A stretch of DNA of 64,000 bases from a bacterium (GTDB lineage Bacteria > Myxococcota_A > UBA9160 > UBA4427), in NCBI GenBank assembly GCA_024742285.1, contig JANSYR010000001.1:248001-312000 (forward strand), written 5' to 3'. Under the pieces are notes generated by a model. It worked only from the letters and a program-made list of their open reading frames with translations. It was not told the DNA's origin and did not search any database. The translations under genes and the position numbers were made by a program. Shown here piece after piece: positions 53,392 through 61,952 of the stretch (position 1 is its first letter; the number at the start of each line of letters is the position of its first letter).

Positions 53392-53458
53392 GAATGGCGT
53401 CCGTAGGTTCCGGGCGTGGTCGCAGCCTTCTCCCGCGGCCCCTCCAGGAGAACGAGCC

Positions 53459-53878
53459 ATGACTTCCAAGCAGCCGCTTCCCCGAACCGCCGGCGTCCAC
53501 CACGTCGGCCTGACCGTGCCCGACCTCCACGAGGCGAGCACCTTCTTCCGCGATGCCCTCTCCTTCGAGGCGATCGGAGGCGTCCCCGACTACCCCTCCG
53601 TTTTCCTGAGCGACGGCAGCGTGATGCTGACCCTCTGGGAGGCGGCCAACGGACCGGACGCGACGCCCTTCGACCGCCGCCACAACCTCGGCCTGCATCA
53701 CCTCTCCCTAGAGGTCGCGGCGGAGCAGGATCTCGACGCCCTCCACGCGGACCTCACCGCCCGCGATGACGTCGAGATCGAGTTCGCCCCCGAGACGCTC
53801 GGCAACGGTCCGACCCGACACCTCATGTGCGCGATCCCGGGCGGCATCCGCCTCGAGCTGGTCGCGCCGGGGGGCTGA
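53459..53878 (+). CDS. VOC family protein (glyoxalase/dioxygenase-like)
   Basis: A 139-residue vicinal-oxygen-chelate protein with two beta-alpha-beta-beta-beta modules. GVHHVGLTVPDLHEASTFFR gives the first metal-type His, then FLSDGSVMLTLWEA; NLGLHHLSLEVAAEQDLDAL and HLMCAIPGGIRLELVAPG give the second module. It may be a small ring-cleavage or isomerase/lactoylglutathione-type enzyme. AGGAG stands just before ATG 53459. It is the first gene of the LysR-facing operon, four bases from the next gene. Confidence 0.85.
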   Translation: MTSKQPLPRTAGVHHVGLTVPDLHEASTFFRDALSFEAIGGVPDYPSVFLSDGSVMLTLWEAANGPDATPFDRRHNLGLHHLSLEVAAEQDLDALHADLTARDDVEIEFAPETLGNGPTRHLMCAIPGGIRLELVAPGG

Positions 53879-53881
53879 ACG

Positions 53882-55558
53882 ATGGCGCCCCCCCACTCGA
53901 GTACGTCGAACCCGGCCCTGCCCTCTCCCTTTCACGACGGAGAGCGCGCCGTCCACGAACGCCTCGGCATCCAGGACATCGAGCCCTGGGCACGCCGCGT
54001 CGTCCGTCCCTTCCTTCCCGAAGAGCACCGCCGCTTCCACTCGGCCCAGCCCTTCCTGGTCGCCGCCGGCCGGGACGAGGAAGGACGACCGTGGTCGACC
54101 TTGCTCGTCGGTGACGAAGGCTTCGTGACGTCGCCGGACGACCGCACTCTCGCGATCGACACCCGGCCCGCAGAAGGAGACCCGCTCGCCGACGCGTGGC
54201 ACGCCGGTCTCGACGTCGGCCTGCTGGGCATCGACCTGGCGACGCGCCGCCGGAACCGCGTGAACGGCCGCCTCAGCGCAAACAAGCGCGGCCTGTTCCA
54301 CTTCGCGGTCGACCAGAGCTTCGGGAACTGTCCGCAGTACATCCAGGAGCGGGTCGTCGAACGCGTCGCCGACCACGTTCCCGGAAGGACCGAACGCAGT
54401 GCCGACCTCTCTTCGGCGCAGCAGGAGAAGATCGCCGAGAGCGACACCTTCTTCCTCGCGACGGGACATCGCGGCCGAGGCGAGCACGAATCGTTCGGCA
54501 TGGACGCCTCGCACCGCGGCGGACCGGCCGGCTTCGTCCGCGTCGAGTCCGCCCGCCAGATCGTGTTCCCGGACTACGCCGGCAACAACCACTTCAACAC
54601 GATCGGCAATCTGGTCGTCGACGACCGGATCGGCCTCCTCTTCGTCGACTTCGAGCGCGGCGACGTGCTACAACTGACCGGCCGCGCCGAGATCGTCTGG
54701 ACGGGACCGGAGCTCGCGCGCTTCCCGCGCGCCCAGCGCCTGGTCCGCATCCGGATCGACGAGGTCGTCGAGCGAAGCGACGCCCTGCCGCTCCGCTGGC
54801 GCCCCGCCGCCTGGCACACGCTCGAAGTCGTCGATCGCGTGCAGGAATCGGATGACGTCGTCTCGCTCGTACTCGCCGATCCGAGTGGCCGCGCGCGACC
54901 GGACTTCGAAGCGGGCCAGCACCTCCCGCTCCGGCTCCGCTTCGACCCGCCAGGGGCCGTCGCCGAACGCACCTACTCGATCTCGTCCTCCCCGCTCCAG
55001 GACCCCTACCGGATCAGCGTGAAGCGAGATCCGAACGGCCTCGTCTCGAACGCGATCCATGGGCAGATCGAGGTCGGGGACCGACTCGAGGTCGGAAGGC
55101 CCTCCGGCGACTTCACGCTCCAGGACGACGACCGTCCGGTCTTCCTGATCAGCGCGGGGATCGGCATGACGCCGCTCCTCTCGATGCTCGGAACCTGGAC
55201 CCGCCGTGCGCGTCGAGGACAGGACGTGCCGGCGATCGAGTGGGTCCATACGGCCCGCGACGGTGCCCACCATCCTCTCCACGAAGAAATCGACGTCGCG
55301 TCGACCTGGATCGATCGCTTCCGGTCCTTCGTCGCCTACACGCGGCCTCGACCCGAGGATCGGGAAGTCGGAGGCTTCGACCACGAGGGACGGCTCGATC
55401 TCGACGAGATCGCCGAGCGCGTGAAGGCGATCGGAGCGCGGGTCTATCTCTGCGGGCCGACCTCGTTCGCCAACGCCTGTGCCGCCGCGCTCGAACGAGC
55501 GGGCGTGCCAACGGAGGACCTCCTGTCGGAGTCGTTCGGCGGTGAGGCGGCGGGCTGA
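53882..55558 (+). CDS. Pyridoxamine 5'-phosphate oxidase-like/ferredoxin-NADP reductase fusion
   Basis: A 558-residue fusion. Residues about 40-300 form a PNPOx-like flavin-binding barrel (AQPFLVAAGRDEEGRPWSTL, VFPDYAGNNHFNTIGNLVVD); residues about 325-550 form an FNR-type module with FAD motif RTYSISSSP (363 onward), GDRLEVGRPSGDF and NAD(P) motif FLISAGIGMTPLLSM, and the end VYLCGPTSFANA. No C-terminal 2Fe-2S cysteines are present, unlike many such fusions. It could pass electrons from NAD(P)H to the flavin barrel or to an oxygenase. It follows VOC by four bases. Confidence 0.9.
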   Translation: MAPPHSSTSNPALPSPFHDGERAVHERLGIQDIEPWARRVVRPFLPEEHRRFHSAQPFLVAAGRDEEGRPWSTLLVGDEGFVTSPDDRTLAIDTRPAEGDPLADAWHAGLDVGLLGIDLATRRRNRVNGRLSANKRGLFHFAVDQSFGNCPQYIQERVVERVADHVPGRTERSADLSSAQQEKIAESDTFFLATGHRGRGEHESFGMDASHRGGPAGFVRVESARQIVFPDYAGNNHFNTIGNLVVDDRIGLLFVDFERGDVLQLTGRAEIVWTGPELARFPRAQRLVRIRIDEVVERSDALPLRWRPAAWHTLEVVDRVQESDDVVSLVLADPSGRARPDFEAGQHLPLRLRFDPPGAVAERTYSISSSPLQDPYRISVKRDPNGLVSNAIHGQIEVGDRLEVGRPSGDFTLQDDDRPVFLISAGIGMTPLLSMLGTWTRRARRGQDVPAIEWVHTARDGAHHPLHEEIDVASTWIDRFRSFVAYTRPRPEDREVGGFDHEGRLDLDEIAERVKAIGARVYLCGPTSFANACAAALERAGVPTEDLLSESFGGEAAG

Positions 55559-55652
55559 TCGGTCCGACCGGGAGTCCGGGCGGGGAATCGGTCGGCTACC
55601 CTCGGGCGCGGTTCGCACGCGGGCGAAACGAGTCCCGCGCCAGGAGGACCCG

Positions 55653-56789
55653 ATGACGCCCGCCGACGAACTCCACGCCTACTTCGACGCCGGTGAAGCC
55701 CGCGCACAGGCCCTCGGCAACCGCGGTCCGCTTCGTTTCGACGAACGGGGTCGCCTCGCCTCGGAGATCCTCGACGCCTATCACGAGATCGGGTTCTACG
55801 TCTTCGAGGGCGCGATCGACACCGAGGAGATGGCCGAGCTGGAAGCGGGCCTGGCCGACCTGCTGGAGCGCACCCCGGCGACCGAGGGCGCCTCGGTGGA
55901 TCGCAAGGGCCGTCCGCTCGAGCCGGGACTCCCGAGTCTGCAATGGGCCCGCCCCCTCTCGGATCCGTGGGGCGGGACGAAGCTCCTGAACGGGCGGCAT
56001 CCGGTCGCCATGGATCAGCCCGAGGCCGCGGCCGATTCGCCCGAGAAGGCGATCTTCCTTCTGCTCGGTCTCTTCGAATCGATGCCTTCTGCGCTCCGCC
56101 TCTCGGCCCACCCGGGAATGCTCCGCGTCGCGGAGTCGCTTCACGGGGCGAACTTCGTTCCGTACAACGACTCGATCTTCCTGAAGGAGGCCGGTCTCGG
56201 TGCGGCCGTGGCCTGGCATCAGGACGGCACGACCCATTGGGAGAACCCGGACTGGGACCCCGACATCCATGGCGCCAACTTCATGGCCCAGCTCGCGCGG
56301 ACGACCGCGGCGAACGGTCTCTGGGTGCTTCCCGGGAGCCATCGGCGGGGACACATCGACATTCCGGAGCTCGTCGCGGAACACGAGGGATCGACGCTCC
56401 TGCCGGACGCGGTCCCGATGCTCTGCGAGCGGGGCGACGTGGCCGTCTGCAACCGCCAGTGTCTGCACGGATCGTTCGCGAACGACTCTCCGGATCCACG
56501 TATCACCCTCGTCTGGGGCTTCTTCCGCCACGACGCCGTGCTCGGTGCGGAGGTCGACATGCCGGCGACGCACCCGGACCAGCCGCCCGAACGCCGCCGC
56601 TATTCCGAAGACGATATCCACGAGCGTGCCGAGCTCGTCCAGCTGGCGATCGAGGCGCGCGCCGCCCATCGGCCGGAAGAGCCCCCCTACGCCTATGGAC
56701 CCGGTGTCTACGCCGCCGGGCGGCACGCTGACGCCGCCGCGCGTTCGGCGGCGCTCCGCGGCTACCGCAACGGGACGATCTTCGTCTGA
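55653..56789 (+). CDS. Phytanoyl-CoA dioxygenase (PhyH) family protein
   Basis: A 378-residue Fe(II)/2-oxoglutarate oxygenase. The facial triad is His189-x-Asp191 (AWHQDGTTHW) and His272 (QCLHGSFANDSPDPR), with Arg283 as the 2OG anchor; WVLPGSHRRGHI is typical of PhyH. AGGAGGA precedes ATG 55653. It is 94 bases downstream of the PNPOx-reductase fusion and probably in the same transcription unit. It would hydroxylate an aliphatic substrate, in line with the neighbouring P450 and SDRs. Confidence 0.92.
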   Translation: MTPADELHAYFDAGEARAQALGNRGPLRFDERGRLASEILDAYHEIGFYVFEGAIDTEEMAELEAGLADLLERTPATEGASVDRKGRPLEPGLPSLQWARPLSDPWGGTKLLNGRHPVAMDQPEAAADSPEKAIFLLLGLFESMPSALRLSAHPGMLRVAESLHGANFVPYNDSIFLKEAGLGAAVAWHQDGTTHWENPDWDPDIHGANFMAQLARTTAANGLWVLPGSHRRGHIDIPELVAEHEGSTLLPDAVPMLCERGDVAVCNRQCLHGSFANDSPDPRITLVWGFFRHDAVLGAEVDMPATHPDQPPERRRYSEDDIHERAELVQLAIEARAAHRPEEPPYAYGPGVYAAGRHADAAARSAALRGYRNGTIFV

Positions 56790-56793
56790 AGGG

Positions 56794-57063
56794 TCAGTCC
56801 CGGGCCGCCAGGATCGATTCGACCTTGGCGCGGAATTCCGCCGGATAGTTGTCCGCGAACTCGCGCCAGAACCAGCGATCGCCTGCCGTCCCGAGGACGC
56901 GTCGAACGAGCGTGACGCCCTGGGACGCTCAGGTCTCCGGTGAAAACTCCGTGACCACCGTCTGCGTGTGGATCTCGAGTACCGCCTCGGTCACGTTCTG
57001 GATCACGAGCCGATCGCGAAGCCGCTCGAGATCGTTGAGGCCCTCCGGCGCTGCGTTTCGCAC
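56794..57063 (-). pseudogene. Small gene interrupted by an in-frame TGA
   Basis: A 90-codon minus-strand frame from GTG 57063 to TGA 56796-56794. It reads through 44 residues (RNAAPEGLNDLERLRDRLVI, then QNVTEAVLEIHTQTVVTEFS), meets TGA at 56931-56929, and continues 44 residues (ASQGVTLVRRVLGTAGDRWF to KVESILAARD). Both sides have strongly G/C third positions and hydrophobic/charged alternation, so they look like one coding sequence. No ATG/GTG/TTG restarts after the TGA. Either a decayed gene, a sequencing error, or a recoded UGA. It fills most of the 365-base gap between PhyH and DUF427. Family unknown. Confidence 0.55.
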
Positions 57064-57154
57064 TCGCCTCGAGGCGGCGGCACGACGATAGGCCGGCCCT
57101 CCCGGTCGGCGCGAGCCGGGAAGCTAGTGTCCGCATCGCCCGAGGAGAGACCTG

Positions 57155-57706
57155 GTGACCGAGTTCCTGCAGGCCGATGCCCGGATCGAAGCCTCCCGTT
57201 CGCACTGGCGCTATCGCGGTCAGGCACGACCCGACTTCGCGATCGCGCCGAAGGACGGGCAGGAGTCGGTCTGGGACTACCCGCGCCCCCCGCGACTCGC
57301 CGCGGACCCGCGTCGCGTCGAGGTCCGACTCGGGGACCGCGTGCTCGCGACGACGGACCGGGCGATTCGCGTCCTCGAGACCGCCAGCCCGCCGACGTTC
57401 TACATCCGCCCCGAAGACGTCGACGACGCATCGCTCGTGCCGAGCGGGCGGACGTCGCTCTGCGAGTGGAAGGGACCGGCGATCGACTTCGACCTCGCGA
57501 ACGGGCCGGAATCCGTGGCGTGGAGCTACCCGCGCGTGTTTCCGGAGTTCGCGAAGATCGCCGGCTGGTTCGCTTTCTACCCCGCGCGCGTCGAGTGCTT
57601 CGTCGGCGGTGAGCGCGTCCGCCCCCAGCCGGGGGGCTACTACGGTGGATGGATCACCGACGAGATCGTCGGGCCGGTCAAGGGAGAGCCGGGGATCCAC
57701 GGCTGA
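57155..57706 (+). CDS. DUF427 domain protein
   Basis: A 183-residue DUF427 (NTP_transf_9) protein: ESVWDYPRPPRLAADPRRVE, VRLGDRVLATTDRAIRVLET, PPTFYIRPEDVD, LCEWKGPAIDFD, AWSYPRVFPEFAKIAGWFAFYP. The fold is a small beta barrel of unknown function, common in actinobacteria and proteobacteria. Start GTG 57155 with AGGAGAG upstream. It stands alone between two gaps. Confidence 0.9.
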   Translation: MTEFLQADARIEASRSHWRYRGQARPDFAIAPKDGQESVWDYPRPPRLAADPRRVEVRLGDRVLATTDRAIRVLETASPPTFYIRPEDVDDASLVPSGRTSLCEWKGPAIDFDLANGPESVAWSYPRVFPEFAKIAGWFAFYPARVECFVGGERVRPQPGGYYGGWITDEIVGPVKGEPGIHG

Positions 57707-57857
57707 GCGCGGATCGACGACGACCGAAGATCTCGTCGCGTCGGCACGACGAAGTCGCTCGATGTGTGCGATCCTGGGACGAGATCGTCGCCGCGAGAAG
57801 CGACTCTCCGATCCCAGCGACGGGCCGAGGTTTCGGTCAGAAACGCGAGCCCGGACC

Positions 57858-58514
57858 ATGATTCGCCCCACGAGCCTCGGCGCGCGCGCGCTCACGCCGA
57901 TCGCGCTCGTCGTGTGCCTGCTCGCCGCCGGCGCCGCCCGCGCAGTCGAGGGCCACGTCGGCCTCCAGGTCGGCACCCACTTCTGGCCCGCCTACAGCAA
58001 CCGCGACCAGGTCGAGGCGGACACGACACCCGGCTATTCGTGGATGGCCGTCGGCGGCATCGATCTGGGAAGCGAGATCTTCCCGGAAGAGTCGTGGCTA
58101 CGAACGCGCCTCACGCCGCGCCTGCGCGTCCGAATGGAGATCGAGGTCGGGCAGCGCTTCAGCGACCTCCACGGCGTAAACGACGACCTGGGTCAACGCA
58201 CGGCCGACGGCAAGAAGATCCGCGCGACCAACGCGTTCTTCAACCTCTGGCCGGCCTGGGCGTTCAGCGACCGCGTCACCGGCTACCTGGGTGGCGGCAT
58301 CGGAAGCGCCTGGATCCAGACCCTCGGCAGCGACCGGATGCGCCTCGCACTCCAGGGCGGCGCCGGCTTCCTGATCGAGCTTCCGACCGAAGCGATCCCC
58401 ATGACCGTGGACCTCGGCTGGCGCTCCTATTTCGCCTCGAGCGCCGAGTACCGGGACCGGCTCGTCGACTACAACACGCACGGGCCGACGGTCGGGATCC
58501 AGCTGACGTTCTGA
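57858..58514 (+). CDS. Putative outer membrane beta-barrel protein
   Basis: A 218-residue exported protein. Signal peptide: TPIALVVCLLAAGAARAVEG, cleavage after ARA. The mature part has alternating strands (VGLQVGTHFWPAYSNRDQVE, RVRMEIEVGQRFSDLHGVND, GYLGGGIGSAWIQTLGSDRM) and ends TVGIQLTF, the terminal Phe recognised by the BAM complex. It resembles OmpW/OmpA-barrel-like small porins but no family is certain. The start is ATG 57858. Confidence 0.7.
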   Translation: MIRPTSLGARALTPIALVVCLLAAGAARAVEGHVGLQVGTHFWPAYSNRDQVEADTTPGYSWMAVGGIDLGSEIFPEESWLRTRLTPRLRVRMEIEVGQRFSDLHGVNDDLGQRTADGKKIRATNAFFNLWPAWAFSDRVTGYLGGGIGSAWIQTLGSDRMRLALQGGAGFLIELPTEAIPMTVDLGWRSYFASSAEYRDRLVDYNTHGPTVGIQLTF

Positions 58515-58646
58515 ACGACGGCGCGCGAGCGACGCCGAAGCGGATCGGGCCCCTGAATCGGGAGCCACGAGCGGCCGTACCCCGTAGACTGCAGGAGCGG
58601 GTCCACCCCCCGCGGCGACCGCGCCCTCCCGGAAGGAACGACTCCC

Positions 58647-59432
58647 ATGACCCGACGTGTCCAGGACAAGGTCTCGATCATCACCGGCTCGACGAGCGGC
58701 CTCGGCGCCGCGACCGCGGCGCGCTTCGCCGCAGAGGGCGCTCGCGTCGTCGTGAGCGGGCGGAACGAGGAACGGGGCGCGCGCGTCGTCTCGGCGATCC
58801 ACGAGGCGGGAGGCGAAGCCGCATTCGTTCGCTGCAACCTCGACGACGAAGCCTCGATCCAGGCGCTGATCGCGAACACGATCGACCACTTCGGACGCGT
58901 CGACAACGTGATCGCCAACGCCGCGGCGACGGCGACCGACTCCGGCGAGAAGGGCAAGGGGATCCTCGAGATGAGCAACGAGATCCTCGAGGCCTCGATC
59001 GCGACCAACGTCCGCGGTCTGCTCTGGCTCTTCAAGCACAGCCTGCCCGCCCTTGTCGAATCCGCCGACCCGGCCTCCAAACGAACGAGCTCGATCGTCG
59101 CGATCGGAACGTCGGGGACGCGAAACGGCGCCCCGGGCAGTCCCGTCTACTGGGCGACCAAGGCACCCGTCGAGGTCATGGTCCGGTCGCTCGCGCGAGA
59201 GTTCGGCGGCGCGGGCGTCCGCGTGAACTGCGTCTCCTCGGGACTCGTCGAGACCGAGTCCGAGATGAAGACGATGACCGAAGCGTTCCGCGACTACGTG
59301 CTGAGCCTGAACGCACTGCCCTACTTCGGGCAGCCGGACGACATCGCGAACGCATGCCTCTATCTATCCAGCGACGAAGCGAACTATGTGACCGGGACGA
59401 CGCTCACGGTGAACGGCGGGGCTTCGTTCTAG
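58647..59432 (+). CDS. SDR family NAD(P)-dependent oxidoreductase
   Basis: A 261-residue SDR: TGSTSGLG cofactor motif, SGRNEERG (Arg suggesting NADP), IANAAAT, IVAIGTSG with catalytic Ser, catalytic YWATK and NYVTGTTLTVNGGASF at the end. GGAAGGAA precedes ATG 58647. The NNAG motif is IANAA, a variant. It stands with EthD, Rieske and STAS-like genes in a catabolic neighbourhood; substrate unknown. Confidence 0.9.
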   Translation: MTRRVQDKVSIITGSTSGLGAATAARFAAEGARVVVSGRNEERGARVVSAIHEAGGEAAFVRCNLDDEASIQALIANTIDHFGRVDNVIANAAATATDSGEKGKGILEMSNEILEASIATNVRGLLWLFKHSLPALVESADPASKRTSSIVAIGTSGTRNGAPGSPVYWATKAPVEVMVRSLAREFGGAGVRVNCVSSGLVETESEMKTMTEAFRDYVLSLNALPYFGQPDDIANACLYLSSDEANYVTGTTLTVNGGASF

Positions 59433-59634
59433 CCGGTCGGCTCGAGCAGAGTCGATCGGCTCGCGAAGCGTCCGTCAGTGACCCAGTCGCGCACGACTCT
59501 GCCTCATGCGCGTCGCATTCGTGCGCTTCTGCACGCACATGTGCGCTGATTCCGGAAGCCTGACCGGACGTCGCGTCGCTCGTGACGGCTATCCTCGACG
59601 TCGCCGCGGGCGAATCGGGGGGCGAGAACGCACG

Positions 59635-60018
59635 ATGCCGATGACCTATTCGATCGACGTGGACGAGAAGCTCGTCTACATCGTCGGCCACGGTCGGCTC
59701 ACCGACGAAGAGATGGTCGACTGTGTCCGGGACCTGCGATCGGACCCCATGCTCCAGCCCGATATGAACGTGTTCTCGGACATGCGCGCGATCGAGATGG
59801 GCTTCACGCCGAGCGGCATCCGAAAGATGCTCGACGTCATGGTCGCGACGGAAGACCGTCGGTCGGAAGCCTGGGCGGCGCTGGTCGTGGCTCGGGACGT
59901 GACCTTCGGGATGGCGCGCATGCTCCAATCGAGAGCGAGGGAACACGTTGCCCCACACATCGAGGTCTTCCGTGACGTCGAGAAGGCGCGGGACTGGCTC
60001 GAAGAGCATCGCGCCTAG
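59635..60018 (+). CDS. STAS/SpoIIAA-like small protein
   Basis: A 127-residue protein with an alpha/beta pattern: TYSIDVDEKLVYIVGHGRLT, DEEMVDCVRDLRSDPMLQPD, MNVFSDMRAIEMGFTPSGIR. This layout (a strand, HGRLTDEEM helix, then a buried strand ending in DMRAIE) is that of SpoIIAA-like/STAS-fold proteins of unknown role. No serine phosphorylation site is apparent. It converges on the Rieske gene with a 33-base gap. Confidence 0.6.
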   Translation: MPMTYSIDVDEKLVYIVGHGRLTDEEMVDCVRDLRSDPMLQPDMNVFSDMRAIEMGFTPSGIRKMLDVMVATEDRRSEAWAALVVARDVTFGMARMLQSRAREHVAPHIEVFRDVEKARDWLEEHRA

Positions 60019-60051
60019 CGCCGAGCGTGCGGCACCCGGAGCGACGCGCGT

Positions 60052-61201
60052 CTACGCCGGAGCCAGGGCGCGCGCCAGGGCGTCGTGGAAGAGCACGCAT
60101 CCCGCTTCGTTGCGTCCGAAGAGCGTGTGCTCGACGCGATCGGAGCGCAGGCTCGCGTGGACGCGCGCAGCCTCGGGATAGTCCTCTGTGCCGGTGATCC
60201 CGTTCGCGAAGACGAACTGCTCGGCGAGGCGTGCGCGCTGGGCGTCGGACGCGACCGGCCCGCGCGTGAAGAGCGCCTGCGTGACCTCGGTCTCCCCGGG
60301 CGAGATCGGACGGAAGCGCGAGATCGCGAGGACTCCGTGGTAGTGGCTCAGGATCCGGTCGGGCGCCAGGAAGTACTGGACGACTGCGTGCTCGAACAGG
60401 TCGCGGTCGGGTTCCGCGCGACCGTCGAGGTCGAGGATCGACTTCATCGGTACGACCAACCGATTGTGGGGCCCGAATCCGTGGGCGCTCGCGGCGATGC
60501 CGAGATACTGCGGCGCGAGGGACTCGCGATGGAGCGAGAACACGTGATAGGACTCGAAGAAGGTCTCGAGCAGGAGCTTCCAGTTGCCCTCGAAACGGTC
60601 GGTCTGCTCGGCGAAGGGAACGAAGTCCGCGTAGCCGTTCGAGTCGATCTCCTCGGAGAGCGAGGATAGCCAGGCGGCGACGTCGACCGAAGGCGCGCCC
60701 CGCTTCGGATCGACGACGATCAAGCCGGAGGCTTCGCCTGCGGCGAGCGATCGCAGGCCGTGGTCGGCGGGGTCGGTCGACGCGAACCCGTCGCAGGCGT
60801 TCGGTCGGCTGAGCAGACGGCCATCGCGCGAATCGTAGGTCCAACCATGGAACGGACACGCGAACGCGCGCGCCCTTCCCGCGCCCACGGACGACCGGGG
60901 CCGCCCGGTGGCGGCAGATGTTCTCGAAGGCCGCGACGGTCCCGTCGGACCGACGCGTGACGACGATCGGAACGCCGCCGACCTCGTAGCTGGCATGGTC
61001 CCCCGGATCCGGAAGCTCGCTCGAGAGCGCCGCCACATGCGGCTGACCCAGGAACCAGGAATCACGCTCCGCGCGGGCGTGATCCTCGTCGACGTAGTGC
61101 GAGACCGGGATCCGCCGCACATCGTTCGCCATCGCGGTCCCACCCGCAGCGTGCGCCGCGAGCACCTCGTCGATCAGGGCAAGCTCGACGTCCCGCCGCA
61201 T
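60052..61201 (-). pseudogene. Rieske non-heme iron oxygenase alpha subunit, frameshifted
   Basis: A Rieske oxygenase split between two frames. The N-terminal part begins at ATG 61201 (TGATG overlap with the EthD stop), includes HVAALSSELPDPGDHASYEV and the first Rieske half FENICRHRAAPVV. Then one extra G in the AAGGGCGCGCGCG run (minus strand, near 60864-60880) shifts the frame; the next frame gives the second half AFACPFHGWTYDSRDG, the mononuclear-iron ESYHVFSLHRESLAP and the C-terminus to 60052. Removing one G gives 382 residues with C-x-H...C-x2-H intact. Either a real frameshift or a base error in a GC run. Related to carnitine/choline-type and aromatic-ring oxygenases. Confidence 0.8.
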
Positions 61202-61860
61202 CAGCTTCCTTCTCCGCCTCGGGCCCGCGCGCTCGCGCAGACGAAGGACGTCGCGAAGCGCAGGTCCAGGAAGTCTTCGTGGGAGCTGAAGGCGCGCTGG
61301 TCCTCCTCGCTCGGGAAGTAGCGATTCACGAAATCGTCGGTCGTCCGGAACCAGAGCTCCGAGATCGCGAGGACCCCCTTCGACTCGGGCGTTTCGCCAT
61401 GGGTCGCTTCGACGTCGTTCTGCACGTACTGCCAGAGCGCCGGCATGTACTTCCGCGCGACGCCGACGTGGTCGCGGTAGTGGCCCCGGAACGATTCCAG
61501 GGAATAGCCGTCGGATCCGTGAAGGAAAGACACCTGTTTGACGACATCCTCCGGCGCGGCTTCGTCTTCGCGCTTCGACGGCCAGCCGATCTTCGAGGAC
61601 ACCGTGTACCGGAAGGACTCCTCGAAGACCGAAGCCCACTCGGAGGGCAATCCGGCTCCGACCTCCAGCCATGCGAGCGCATCGATCTCGATCGGGAACT
61701 CGAAATCGAATCGAGCGCGGGCTTCGTCCGAGGGATGCGGGAGATCGAGGAAGGCCTGGGTCGAAGCCGCTCCGTCGAGCCGATCGACGAATCGATCGAG
61801 CCCGAGTGTCGCTGGGTCGGCCGGACCGTTCCTGTATCGCAGGATCGCCACGTCACGCAT
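61201..61860 (-). CDS. EthD domain protein
   Basis: A 219-residue protein of the EthD dimeric alpha/beta-barrel group. SLESFRGHYRDHVGVARKYM, PALWQYVQNDVEATHG and VLAISELWFRTTDDFVNRYF match the conserved EthD core. The first 100 residues form a second, degenerate repeat (PHPSDEARARFDFEFPIEID). EthD proteins are required for degradation of ethers and other substrates with P450/Rieske partners. The stop overlaps the Rieske start as TGATG, so the two are coupled. Confidence 0.85.
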   Translation of the reverse strand: MRDVAILRYRNGPADPATLGLDRFVDRLDGAASTQAFLDLPHPSDEARARFDFEFPIEIDALAWLEVGAGLPSEWASVFEESFRYTVSSKIGWPSKREDEAAPEDVVKQVSFLHGSDGYSLESFRGHYRDHVGVARKYMPALWQYVQNDVEATHGETPESKGVLAISELWFRTTDDFVNRYFPSEEDQRAFSSHEDFLDLRFATSFVCASARARGGEGS

Positions 61861-61952
61861 GGACGGGAGTGTCGCTGATCGAGGGCGAGTCTGTCGATGC
61901 CGAAGTCGTCGCGCCGATCCTCGCGACCGAGGGCTGCACGGGAGGTCGATCG

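Noticed and set aside
56929-56931. Selenocysteine codon
   Set aside because: No convincing SECIS hairpin follows the TGA, no selenoprotein family is recognised and no sel genes are in the window; kept only as an alternative in the finding on this gene.
49842-61860. Secondary-metabolite biosynthetic cluster
   Set aside because: Oxygenases and SDRs are present but there is no polyketide synthase, peptide synthetase, terpene cyclase, precursor peptide or dedicated transporter. A catabolic reading fits better.
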